A DNA stretch of 64,000 nucleotides, from assembly GCA_964035545.1 (NCBI GenBank), contig OZ037766.1, forward strand, positions 10,115,722-10,179,721, in the 5' to 3' direction. The position numbers and the translations under genes were made by a program. Below the pieces are notes generated by a model. It was not told the DNA's origin. It saw only the letters and a program-made list of their open reading frames with translations, and searched no databases. Positions 45,595-56,415 of this stretch are shown here, one piece after another; positions within the stretch are counted from its first letter, which is position 1; each line of letters opens with the position of its first letter. This DNA is from Bugula neritina (lineage: Eukaryota > Bryozoa > Gymnolaemata > Cheilostomatida > Bugulidae).

Positions 45595-45870
45595 TATACT
45601 CAATATGAATATAAATATTATAACAATAATATTTATAATAACAACACTAAATATTATGAGAATACAGTGAGTTATAATTATACCATGGTAAAAGAAAACT
45701 CCAATAAAAATTATAATAATAATTATGATTATCAACATCACTTTTATTTAAGTTTATCACCATCAGTTTTAGTTTAACTGCATTTAGCAAAAACTAATCG
45801 CTAACTCACTATTACTATTAAATTTAGTATGAGTGTATGAGAGTGAAAGCGAGTATTAGTATGATATTGA
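45595..45870. repeat. ATATGAAT / ATTATAAT mosaic tract
   Basis: Words such as atatgaatataaatattata and agtatgagtgtatgagagtg, about 0.6 kb upstream of the HSL start codon. Looser than the other arrays. Confidence 0.6.
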
Positions 45871-46020
45871 GTGTAATATTTACTGCATCAGGTTCAGCAA
45901 ACAGAAAATTTACACTTTACAGTTACTAGCTCGCATTTGACTTTCTCCCTTAAGTTCAATTTGAAGTTGAAGTTCATCATAATCACCGTTTTGATTTTAA
46001 TTGTTGTTCGGAATCCCGAA

Positions 46021-46093
46021 GCCCCTGTGGTGTAATGGTTTAGTGCGCCTGCTTGCAAGCTGGAGGTCTGTGGTTTGAATCCCGGTGGGGGCA
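46021..46093 (+). repeat. tRNA-like sequence (SINE head or tRNA pseudogene), copy 1
   Basis: 73 bp with gcccctg at the start pairing tgggggc at the end, an A box tggtgtaatgg and a B box ggtttgaatcc. A loop reading ttgcaag would place GCA as anticodon, but the anticodon stem and T stem contain mismatches. I therefore call it a tRNA-derived repeat, not a working gene. A second copy lies 229 bp downstream. Confidence 0.7.
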
Positions 46094-46249
46094 ATTATTT
46101 TACAAGCTATTTCGGCCTTGTCTTGTGGAAGTAATCTCAGGGAGTTGAGTGGAGAGTGGTACCTATAAACTGACAGAGTACATGGTGGGGGGGGGGGGGG
46201 CAGTCCAGTTCTGAAGAAAATTGGGTGGGATGTTGCTTGGAATCCTGAA

Positions 46250-46323
46250 GCCCCTGTGGTTTAATGATTTAGCGCGCCTGCTTGCAAGCCGGAGGTCTGT
46301 GGTTTGAATCCCGGTGGGGGGCA
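46250..46323 (+). repeat. tRNA-like sequence, copy 2
   Basis: Near-identical to the copy at 46021-46093, with the flanking phrase gaatcc(c/t)gaa before and aattattttac after also repeated. The 229-bp unit is therefore duplicated in tandem. Between the copies lies a poly-G run (about 46187-46200). Confidence 0.7.
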
Positions 46324-46484
46324 ATTATTTTACATTAATTTCATAGATTAATAACAACAAAAATTTAGAGCAAAAGGCAAGTGAACTGTGAGTGTGAATT
46401 CAATCCTCACCATGGGCATGCTTATGCTAAATTAAAACTTGAAGTTGAACTTTAAGTTTATCACAAAATAAAAATGATAAATCT

Positions 46485-46900
46485 AATCACTGTCACTATC
46501 ACTGAGTATCAGTATCATAATCATAATGATCATCATTATCATTATGATAATGTTTATTGTTTGAAGATCTGTCTCTCAAACTGCAAAATAAAGAAGAGTG
46601 GTAAAAAATGTTACTGTTGGTGTTACTGTTAGGCTGTCACTTTGACTTAGAGCACTGAGTGAGACTTACTCTTAGTGTTAGTCTAACAGTAACTCTAACT
46701 CTAACTAACTCTAACTGTCTAACTCTAAGTCTAAGTCTTACGCTAGCAGTAGCAGGGACTCAAACTCACACCCATAGACTATACAGTATACACTATAATT
46801 GCTTTAATGATCAGCGGTTATATAAATATTAATAATGTTTAATATAAATAACGATACCTATCCTGATACTCACACTGTCACTGTGATACTGATACCAATT
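46485..46900. repeat. Mosaic tract: ATCATTATGATAAT, ACTGTTAGGTGTTACTG and CTAACTCTAA words
   Basis: Consecutive short tracts: catcattatcattatgataa, then gttactgttggtgttactg, then aactctaactctaactaac, then gatactcacactgtcactgt. Same style as the other arrays, with four sub-dialects in 400 bp. Confidence 0.7.
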
Positions 46901-47574
46901 CATTTCTCAATTTTATAAATGCACTGACACTGATTCATAACGATTATTCTGAAATTGGATAAGAAATAGCTTAGGTCTTAAAATCTTCAAACACAGGAAA
47001 TGAGTTCGCAACTAGGCTAACTGAGTGTTAACCAACTTTTTAATTATAATACATAAATAAGCTGAGTCCACAGTCTAATAATTGCTAGTGCTGCTCGAGT
47101 TGTATTCTCGTCGTACAACTGTACTGTGTACACGCTGGTTCAATTTCAGTCAATTATAAACGATGGAAGATTCAACCGATTGAAGAATAAAAGTTCACAG
47201 TATAATCTTTTTAATCACAAGGAAACTACTTCATGTAAAGAATACAGTATAAAAATAGTAATGATATACACATCTATAATTATTACTATTATTAAAATGT
47301 GAAAGGATTCATATTTTCAACGTCACAAAGGCGACATTCAGTAGTTATAATTAGTACTTACAAAACCATTGTTTTCTAAAAATTTACTTAAGTAGACGAA
47401 AATTGCTTGAAGCAGCACCAAATTGGAGGTGACTTACAGTTGATGCAGGAGTTGGGGATGGGGTTTGAACAACGATGTGTCTGAAAATACTTATACTATA
47501 CTCAATCACCCCCCAACTTGGTGATGCTTCTAACGATATCCAAACTATATATACTTGTAGCAGTTTCAGTTTGA

Positions 47575-47785
47575 GATTATCATAATCATGAATGAGTTAA
47601 GCTTTATCATTGTGATTATGGTTATCAATATGAATAGCATTATGATATTATGCATTGAAATTCAAGAATGAATAGCATAGCGAAAGTACTGATAGTGATA
47701 GGGATAAGGATATTGAGTTTTATAATTATTAATTATAATCATAACGTTTATGAATATAATAATAATATAAATATTTGTGTTTCGG
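47575..47785. repeat. AT-rich mosaic tract abutting the LTR-element remnant
   Basis: Words gattatcataatcatgaat and aataataatataaat end abruptly where GC-rich retroelement sequence begins near 47782, marking the broken 3' edge of that element. Confidence 0.65.
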
Positions 47786-47964
47786 GACCGGCCCCCGACC
47801 TCCTTGTGAAAGTCGACAGGGATTATCCGTCGTCTCGCCCAACGACGGCCCCACATTTCCTTCTTGGACTGAGGGAAACCGGCCCACCATGGACCCAGCC
47901 GACAGCTCCACCGCGAAGGGATTGACTCACTGCACTAAGATCTCTTCTCGCACAGTCAGCTGGT

Positions 47965-48600
47965 TTAAGCTGCTGGCGAGTTGGATTCTATCATGAGCGC
48001 CCTCCACCACTCCCAGATCTGCCTACTGTTCACCCTGCAGGGAATAGTGGTGCGGGCGCGTCCAGGTATCGTACAGTTCCGTACTACCTGTACGCCCCCC
48101 ACAAGTGGACAGCCAAACTTGTCGACACAGGTGAGCTCCCACCCAGCAATAACCACCGCAGACTTGCTAAAATCAATATGGCATTCGGGTCTCTTCAAGA
48201 ATGGCATCTCGAGGATAGCACCTCCTTGAGTTGACTGACAATGAACGTCTCCTGAATCGCCTGATCCCGGACACGTCCCGTCAGCCCAACTATGCCATAG
48301 AAGCGAATACACGACCCGTCCGCCAACGTGCCGTGTTCCCCATCGTATGGCTCCAGACCAGCCTTGTCTCTAGCGCTTAGGGTGTTAAGGAGCTGGTGGC
48401 TTAAGAGGTTAGTAGCACACCCTGAATCCAGCAGGAAGGTGACAGTTTTACCGGCTACCTTGCCTGGTAAGAAGTAGCTGCCACCATGGGGTTGTACCCG
48501 CACTCTCCTATTGCGCTCGTTCTTTGCAGGATACACCTCTCTCGCTTTGAGCTTAGGCTGGGGTTGCGTCCGACAGCGGTGGACAGGTCTTCGAGAGAGA
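47965..48600 (-). pseudogene. Retropepsin-like aspartic protease segment, frameshifted
   Basis: The frame following gag contains the aspartic protease motif LLDSGCATNLLS (near 48430). Near 48220 homology passes to another frame, where GAILEMPFLKR and HIDF occur, typical of the end of a gypsy protease domain; this implies a frameshift. Downstream the frame degrades and no polymerase follows. Confidence 0.75.
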
Positions 48601-48797
48601 GAGGAAGCATTCCACCAGACACTAAGTCCTGTTACTCCTCCGACTCTGGCTCACACAACCGAAGCTATTGCGGAGTGGCAAGGTGAAGGTAGCAGGCTGG
48701 CCGCACGGCTTGCCTGTCTGTCGTGACACCTACCACTCCTGGGAGGTTGCCCGTCGCGTCTATACGGACTGCTGACGGCTCTCCAGCGGGAGAAGTC

Positions 48798-49772
48798 TTA
48801 TCTCCGGCCTGCAGCTGGCGGAAGTTCCTGTGGGCCGTGAGAGTTTAACTCCCTCCGCGCTGAAGAGCACTCCTTGCGGCGGTGCCCGAGGCTACCACAC
48901 TCCCAACATGTGGTAGCCCGCTCCCTTGACGGTCCCGCTCGTGACCGCAAGGGTCTGTGAGCAGGCTCAGCTGCTGGAGCCTGAGTGAGCGCCTCCACCA
49001 GTTTTGCCACCATGTCGGTCACTTGTGTGACCTTGGAAGCAGTTGCCAACTGGGTATTGGCGGCAGCCACACGGGTCGTCGCTTCAGTTTTGCTCTGAGC
49101 TGTTGCCAGCTCTGCGTCAACTTGGCAGGGCCCCGCGCGGCTCTTGTGTAATTGGGCGGCCTAGCCTAGGTAGGCCCCACCGTCGCGCAGTGCGTCCTCG
49201 ACCGTCGCGATTCTCCTTGCCAGAAACTGGTGATGGAGACTGAGGTAATTTACCGACTGCACAAAAGCGTCGAAAGTGTACCACTCACGGTTGGCAAGTG
49301 ACAAGTTGCTGTATGTGATCCGTGTCAACTTCTTGACCCTGGCGGCATGCTCCTGCAGTGAGGTGTGCGGATCACGCCGCAACCCCTGTAAGCAGACTCG
49401 CGCATCTCTGGGAGAGATGCTAAATCGAGTCCTCAAAGCAGCAAAGATGCCATCGACATCGGGTCCCAACTCATAGGGTTTGGCCTTCTCTGCCAATGAC
49501 ATCTGCAACTTCGACAGGGCCACGCGAGGTGACCACTGAGTGACTTCTGCCATGTCACTAAATTCTTGAATGTATTGCTCCACATCCTCATTGCCAGTGA
49601 AGACAGGAGCTTTCAGGCGATACCTATCGCCGGGTAACTCCCTGTGAGCCTCCTCGTCCTTCGGCATGGGATTTGTAAGAACAATATTGTTAACAGGCTC
49701 ATCGTCTTTTTGCCGCAAAAACTACGCCAGTTCTTCTGCTATGGCCGGGACTCCTTCGTTGTGTTCCGCCAT
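48798..49772 (-). pseudogene. Retrotransposon gag with zinc knuckle, broken
   Basis: One reading frame from an ATG at 49772. It is interrupted by in-frame TAG codons at 49724-49722 and 49163-49161 and ended by TAA at 48798. The middle segment has the capsid-like features of Ty3/gypsy gag (for example FTGNEDVEQYIQEFSDMAE). The C-terminal part has one CX2CX4HX4C knuckle, CWECGSLGHRRKEC. Non-functional as it stands unless the stops are read through. Confidence 0.8.
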
Positions 49773-49838
49773 CATAATCCTTATTGACTGTCCAAATAGC
49801 AGTTGCATTACACACAATTATCCCACTGCTGCCACCAC

Positions 49839-50300
49839 TGTTGTAGCTTTGCGCACTGCTAGATCGGGTGTTATTGCATGATAATAACTACTGCATTTCC
49901 ACTGCGAGGTTATGTGAGGAACCGAGCAAGTCGATCATAGAACGATAGAATTATATTTAGATAATTATACACAAATAAAAATGTGATGCATAAGTAAGAA
50001 AGATTCACAACAGTTAAAGATTACATAGAGTTATCCTGCTGGTTACCATTACTGTCCAAGACTGGCTGTGGGCATCCGAAGGCGTTGCTTATAAAGGAGT
50101 GGTCGACCCTGATTGGTCGACCCTGATTGGTCGACATAGATCTCTGTATTATTGCCCGTATGAACTCACGGTGCTGCCGCATGTAGACGGCATAACTGAA
50201 AGTAGAGACGGCATGACTTGGAGTTGCCTTTCCTGACCATAATCTATTACACTATGTCTATCAGGGGACACTGGGGAGTATACTTTCGCTAGCCATTACA
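49839..50300 (-). repeat. 5' LTR of the gypsy-type remnant
   Basis: Begins TGTAATGG and ends CTACAACA on the minus strand, 462 bp. It is bounded downstream by ggtggcagcagtgggat (about 49821-49837), which looks like a tRNA primer-binding site. It contains a short duplication of ccctgattggtcga at 50108-50134. Only one LTR is present, so boundaries rest on the TG...CA ends and the PBS. Confidence 0.65.
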
Positions 50301-50344
50301 CCATATTCACCACCATTGCTGATTGCCCATACATAATGAGTGTT

Positions 50345-50760
50345 TAATTTTTAACAAGACAAAAATTCAAACCATTATGAATATTACTATTTCTCCATAA
50401 TAGTGATACTGAGTATTATTACTAGTATTATTATTAGTGTTTATAAAATGCTATTTCTATTAACATTACTATTACTGATGGTATTACTAATTAATGTTAT
50501 AATGATAAGTAGTTGACAAAATTATGATCTATAATTATTAATATAATATCAAATCTAATGGGAATATAAATTATTATATCATTTATATGATTATCATTAT
50601 GAATATTCCACAGTCAATACATATATCTATAAGTATTACAATCCTAAATACTATGTTGATACTTATTATACGTGTATAGTATTAGTTTTGTCTATTAGTG
50701 TTGGTAATACTATGAGTATTCATTATGCCTTTCATAACTGTTATAATTACCAATGTATAG
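50345..50760. repeat. Mosaic array of ATT/ACT/AGT words
   Basis: Words such as tattattactagtattattatt and attactattactgatggtat, about 0.55-0.95 kb upstream of the Maelstrom start codon. Confidence 0.7.
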
Positions 50761-50780
50761 TAATATTATTTATAAGTGAG

Positions 50781-50973
50781 CAAGTGTGATGTAGTGGTCA
50801 GAGCACTAGCCCAGTAAATATGAGGTCAGTAGTTTGAGCCCAAATTCCAGCGACAATGTTAGAATGAGCATTCAGTCATAATTGTTCCTGTGCCACTTAT
50901 GAATAAGTCCTTAGTGTGCTTCAAAAAGAACCTTTTCATCAAGGGTTCTGGATAGTGATCATAAACTTGCATA
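50781..50973 (+). mobile_element. tRNA-derived SINE, family A copy 3
   Basis: A-box-like tgtagtggtcagagcactag, B-box-like agtttgagccc, core aatgttagaatgagcattca, tail ccttttcatcaagggttct and ataaacttgcataagtt. It sits tail to tail with copy 4. Confidence 0.85.
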
Positions 50974-50989
50974 AGTTTTTGTGAGAAAC

Positions 50990-51206
50990 TCATGCATGCA
51001 AGTTTATAGTCACCATCTCTGTGAGAAACCCTTGATGGAAAGGTTTTTTTTATTAAATCGGGCTAAGGGCTTATTCAGATGGGACACAGAAGCAATTCTA
51101 ACTGGATGCTCTTCCTAACATCACCAATGGCCTTTGTCCGAGTTCAAAACCATGACTTCTCGTTTACTAAGCAAACGGTCTAACCCCTAGACCACTGCTG
51201 CTTCTT
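50990..51206 (-). mobile_element. tRNA-derived SINE, family A copy 4
   Basis: On the minus strand: gcagcagtggtctaggggtt (A box), gttttgaactc (B-box position), gatgttaggaagagcatcca core, cctttccatcaagggtttct tail, gtgactataaacttgc end. With copy 3 it forms an inverted pair spanning about 430 bp and ends only about 105 bp before the Maelstrom ATG. Confidence 0.88.
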
Positions 51207-51312
51207 ATAAGTTTTTTGTGTAAGGCTGATTAAAATAAAATTAACTTGCATTTTTTTATTTTACTTTTTACTAAATATTTTGTGGAAAAAATATTTCAGT
51301 TAAAAGCCCAAT

Positions 51313-54300
51313 ATGCCAGGAAAAAACAAGCAACAGAAAAATGCATTTTACTTCTACATGCAAGAGCTCATGCAAGATTTGAAGAGAGAAGGGAGGGTAT
51401 TTCCAGGAGGCTTGGCTGATGTTGTACCTATCGCCCATCCTCGATTTAAGGTAAGCACAAGCTGCAGGTCATATTTAGGCTGTTGGACCATGATGGTTGC
51501 TGTAAACAATATTTAAATATAGATCTGATAGACATCCAGATTTGATATATTGTTGTAAACAATATATTAAAATTGGATATCCGTCATATCATATCGAGAT
51601 GCTATGTGAACATTTACATTACATTCTAATAGGTTATTAAATTAAACTTTTTTTGGTGTAGGCCCTGGATGACAAAGAAAAGGAAAGGTTTGAGAATATG
51701 GCAAAAGAATTTAAAAAACGTATGCGTGGTCAACCCGGAGATGCTATTAGACAGGATAATGTTGGAAATATAATTGCTGTAAGTTTGTCACGTGCTGAAT
51801 TTGTTTTTTCTATGCATTTTCATATATTTAATTTATTTTTCCACTTGATGAATAATAAGTAATAATTTACTCTTTGAAATATTTTCATGTAGCATAGACG
51901 TGATGATGTCATGGAATATGAAAAAGATCGAGAAAAGGAAATAAAAAGTTTCGTACGAAAATGGCCTCAAGGTATATTGTTTAATGATCGATAATCAATA
52001 TGCTCTGCTTGGCATGTATAAGTAATTTCACAAAATCTTGTATGAAATTATTCTTCATTCTGTTGATCTTGTTTGATTTTTGAATTTTTAGAGCCATCAG
52101 CGTTTTTATACCTTTAGTAACATATTATGTGCAGATAATGAGACATTCGCTATACTATTATCATTGCCACTCTCTTTTAGATCTATCATGGGTAGCAGAG
52201 AAGAAGTTTTATTTTATTGATGTTCAAGCTCTATGCAAAACCCCTGATGATGATTATTTGCCAGTTGAAATTGCTTTAGTGGAGTTTAGTATGAAAGAAG
52301 GCATGATGAAATGCTACCATCAATTTCTAAAGCCAGGAAGTATACCTTCAGGAATGAGATATGAATGCATGAGTAAAAGTTAGTAGGCTTGATTTCTATT
52401 TCTTTAATAACTCTGATAACTGTGTTTATTACATTGCCCAATGCTTATTCTAATATTATTAAATTTTACATTTCATTGCTTTTTCCCTCGACACTCATAC
52501 TCTTCAAGTTTTTATATGCTAATTAGACAATATTAGGGTTTCAACAATTTGCTACCTTGGATTTAAAGATTTGATCCTACTATTTCAGGTTTCACTCTGC
52601 ATGCCAAAGTAATATATAGGCTACTGTATGTAAGATAGTGACTCCTATTTCATTTAGGCGAAGAGACACATCAAATTCCAGTTGAAGGTCACCCGGATGC
52701 CACAAGCAATTATCTTTCTGTGCAGAATAGTATTGAAAACTTCCTCAATCCTGGGGGTGCTTTGTCTCAGTACCCGCCTGTATTTGCTTTGAGGGAAGAA
52801 TGGCGAAAAGTGGAATCGGTCATTGGCCTTATTAGACAAAACTCATGTTTGGGTCCGAGAGCTGCTCATATACCGGTTTGATAGTTTTAAATCTATTCAT
52901 TATTAGTGTTGGTGCTCAAATTTTGAAGTTTCTGGTGCTAATTTGTTTAAGTGAGGTCTTTTTACCGTTACTTGAACGTTTAATAGTGCATAAAATATGC
53001 ATGTAATGCTTGAACTAAACTATTTATGCTCAAGAGGTGCGATAATAGCTTTAAATATGGGTAAATAGTGCATTTTTCCCAATCAAAGTTTGCTATTTAT
53101 GTTGCAACTGTGTTACTCTAAAAATGATATTTTTTTATATTTTTAATTCCATATACTGCCAACTTGATGCAATTAGTTACATTACTATGCTATAATTTTG
53201 TTCAGGTGTATGAATTGGAAAGTCTTTTCATTGCGTTATTGGATCATGCGGGCCAAGCTGCACCAAGCAAACAATACGCTGTTGAAATCCTTACCAGCAC
53301 CACACATGATTTCCAACCTGGTATAAAGTGCAACTTTCATGAAGAGTTGGAATGTCAACATTGTTCCCTTCTTTGGGTTAGAAAATTCTGGTATGTCCAT
53401 TCCATATTTACCATAGCTTAGCATCTTTTCCAGCATTTTATACATTAAAGTTTTATAATCTGCTATCAACTACAGTTTTACTTGAAGAGGTTAAAGTATT
53501 TTCTAAAATATTATCCTCTTTTATAAATCCAACAGGCGGGTGTTGATGGTATTAGACTTATATACTATATTTTAAAGCTAATTTAAATTGAATCATCATT
53601 CTGTTCTATAATCGATTATCACTATTTTTGTTACAGCTTTGCAATTTCTGATGCCATGGTGGATTATTATAATTTCGAAATAAAACCTCGTCGTCATCTG
53701 CCTTCTCGCAAGGTGCAGCAGTTTCAAGCTTCAGTAGATTCTGAAACAAATTGGGTTATGAGCAAACCAAAATCTAACCAAGAAACTAGTTCATCAAAGG
53801 TGTGCCAAACTTTTCTATCATTAACATTGCCATGATAGTTTTAATGTTAAAATATCTCTTGTTGGTAAGTGTGTTTAAATGGTCAAAATTATATCATATT
53901 GTGCTTATTTAGTATAAATTTGTATTACGTGACCTTTAAAAGATTTTTTTGTAAAATTGCTCTACTGTCATTTGCCTTTCGTGCTGGGCTGCCCAGGAAT
54001 TCAAATGTCGGTAAACGCTTTTTTATTAAAAAGCTTATGATTTACTAAATTCACATAGCATAAAGAATCAGGCATGTTGTAAACATGGCAGTGTCTTATG
54101 AATATATTGTTTGAGGTTGAATGAAACCTAAATATCTTTTTGGGACATTTACACACTAGAGTATGCTTCTACAGTGTACACACAACAATACCTATACTTC
54201 TACAGTGTACACACCACAATACCTATACTTCTACAGTGTACACACCACAATACCTATACTTCTACAGTGTACACACCACAATACCTATACTTCTACAGTG

Positions 54301-55984
54301 TACACACCACAATACCTATACTTCTACAGTGTACACACTACACTACCTATACTTCTACAGTGTACACACCACAATACCTATACTTCTACAGTGTATACAC
54401 CACAATACCTATACTTCTACAGTGTATACACCACAATACCTATACTTCTACAGTGTATAAACCACAACTCAGTTAGCTCAAGGTTTCTAATGATGCAGAA
54501 GGGTTAAATGACAGAAGACCTTCAACTTGCCTCAAGTGCAGCAAAATATTTTTATTAGTATTTGTATTATTTAGTATAATTATTTGTTTAGGCATACAAT
54601 TCACCAGCATTAGTGCCACTTCCAACAACAGCATCAGTTTTGACTTCAGCACGTATTCCACAGCCAGCTCCAATATTTCGTCCACCTGGTGCCCCCAATA
54701 TAAATTACGGTGTGAATAAGACTTCCGGCACCAGATATCAACAACAGACAGCTTGGAGAGCTCCGGCACCAGAAGAATCAGGTATGACAGCATAATAACA
54801 TGTATTTCATTAATTCCTGTGCTTTTGAATAATTACACTAGTTGCTGTGTACTTTTGGTGCAAAGGAGATTTGGCACTAGTACCGTTTAGCTGTTCACCA
54901 CATCTCATGTAGGCACTAACTCAACTGTCAACAGTAGTCATCAAATTCAGTAAGCATTGAGATTCTTATATGAAATAACATGGCTTAAATTTCATCCGCA
55001 GTTTATGTCTTGGTATTCTACTTCATGATCAGAATCACTCTTATCATTTAGGCAAAACCATTTAAGCGCAAGAATAATTTTTTAGCTTTGCCGTCACAAA
55101 ATACAGACTTGGCAAACTGTAGAGAAGCGACATGGGTACCCAACAGTCAATCTAGAGCTTCTTGGAGTCGTAGAACCACTCCTGCATCAACTCCAAGAGC
55201 TACTCCGATGGCAACACCCCTGGCAACTCCTCACCACTCCCCTCCTAGAGAAGGCGCTTACTTTCCTCAGTCGTTTACAAGACGTGATCATGTGAAACCT
55301 CCACCAGGCTTCAGCTCTAGGCCACAACAGTTGCATGACAACACTCAAGCCGCAGCAAAAACTTTTAACACACAAATGAACCCCCAAAGTATCCCTCAAA
55401 ACTTCAGTTCAGAAGTTTCTTATGGATCTCAAATGGAGTTTGGATTTCAACGTGTTACTCCATCTCCCTGGGGTGGTAAGCATTTACACTTGGAAATGAC
55501 AAATCTGGCTGGGCTCTGTTTTGAAAAACTGCCTATATCTTTGTTACAACTTGTGTGATGGCATGTTATCCAGGTGGTGATCAGAGAGAAGCATTGGATC
55601 TGGATACAAATTTTCCCTCCCTTTCTATACATCCTTCACCAGGTATCCAACAAAAATCTCTAGTTTCAGTTATTTATCTAAATTATCGGCTTTTGTGCAT
55701 ATACAATTTGTAACCTTTTTTGTTGAAAAAATTCTATAATTTGAAGTTCAATCGTAATTTAACTTTTAATTCTGCTGCCGTGATAAGTTGGGAAAGTCTA
55801 AAATATTTTCAAAACATACATAAAAGTGCTGCATTTCAGAGACAAAAAAGAAATCTGTTTTACCTTTTATTTACAGTACAGAATTTTAATAGAGTAAATT
55901 TTGAGATTTCTAATGGTTTTTATAAATTAATTTCATCTTTTACCAGGCAAAGGAAGAGGTCGTGGGCGTTTTGCCAGGATGTAA
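51313..55984 (+). CDS. MAEL: Maelstrom, piRNA-pathway protein (HMG box + MAEL domain)
   Basis: Germline protein required for piRNA-guided transposon silencing in animals. Exons: 51313-51450, 51662-51778, 51893-51971, 52181-52378, 52658-52875, 53206-53390, 53637-53799, 54592-54781, 55086-55475, 55574-55642, 55947-55984; 594 aa, phases close. Residues about 8-70 form the HMG-box-like domain (NAFYFYMQELMQDLKREG ... EKERFENMAKEF). About 112-330 is the MAEL DnaQ-H-like domain: VEFSMKEGMM, YHQFLKPGSIP, THQIPVEGHP and GIKCNFHEELECQHC supply candidates for the family's E-H-H-C-H-C zinc set. The C-terminal third is longer than in human MAEL (434 aa). It is Pro/Ser/Thr/Gln-rich with TPRATPMATPLATP and ends KGRGRGRFARM. 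The start is the first ATG of the exon. A 31-bp minisatellite lies in an intron. Confidence 0.96.
54160..54470. repeat. 31-bp minisatellite in a Maelstrom intron
   Basis: About ten copies of a 31-bp unit containing acttctacagtgtacacacc and acaatacctat, with few substitutions. Because 31 is not a multiple of three, all three plus frames stay open across the array; none is a gene. Confidence 0.97.
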
Positions 55985-56415
55985 AGATAACTTATTACCG
56001 AAGAGTTATTTTTGTTCAATTCTGGGTGCTACAAGACTAAATGTATATATTTTTTACAAAATGTAAATACATATATTTTGTCATCATGGCTGTATTACTA
56101 GAAATTCATAATTCTCACAAGTTTCGAAAAAATGTTTGTACATCTATACACGTGGTGTTTCACCCTTTTAGTTCTGTATTTCTTTTACTTGGTTAAAGTC
56201 CATAAAATTAATTAAATGCTTTTTAGTTATTTTGAAAGTTCATTTCATTCTTTCAACCAGCAAGTGAATCTGGAACTGTAATAGACCTCATACCGAAATA
56301 AGATACCCCCAAGCATTCACATTTTTGTAACAAATATTATTGTTATTTTCTGAACCACAGTTCAAAAAATACACATCATCCTGAGAGCAATAAACTAATT
56401 TACAGTCTTTTTGGC
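55985..56415. other. Short convergent gap, MAEL / ATF7IP
   Basis: 431 bp between two stop codons. It has to hold both 3' UTRs. No repeats are recognised. Confidence 0.7.
56389..56394 (+). terminator. AATAAA, candidate MAEL poly(A) signal
   Basis: AATAAA lies 405 bp after the MAEL stop and 22 bp before the ATF7IP stop on the opposite strand. If used, the MAEL transcript would run into the ATF7IP coding end as antisense. Confidence 0.4.

Larger units (their letters stand above)
44990..47779. other. Upstream region of HSL
   Basis: A likely HSL leader exon start lies near 45058, where an acceptor-like TTTTGTAG is seen. The rest is AT-rich DNA with word-array tracts (45595-45870, 46485-46900, 47575-47785) and the duplicated tRNA-like repeat at 46021-46323. 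No protein gene recognised. Confidence 0.55.
47782..50300 (-). mobile_element. Ty3/gypsy-type LTR retrotransposon remnant (5' LTR, gag, protease)
   Basis: Minus-strand element, much richer in GC and CpG than the host DNA. In order: an LTR (50300-49839), a primer-binding-site-like stretch, gag with zinc knuckle, then a retropepsin segment, then truncation at about 47782. No reverse transcriptase, RNase H, integrase or 3' LTR is seen, so it cannot be autonomous. Target duplications cannot be read because one end is missing. Confidence 0.85.

Noticed and set aside
46021-46093. Functional tRNA gene
   Set aside because: Anticodon stem and T stem contain mismatches and the unit is repeated with its flanks, pointing to a tRNA-derived repeat.
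48486-49881. Several plus-strand ORFs in the GC-rich region
   Set aside because: Shadows of the minus-strand gag and protease remnant.
54140-54507. Three overlapping ORFs of about 100 codons
   Set aside because: 31-bp minisatellite inside a Maelstrom intron; all three frames are open for arithmetic reasons.
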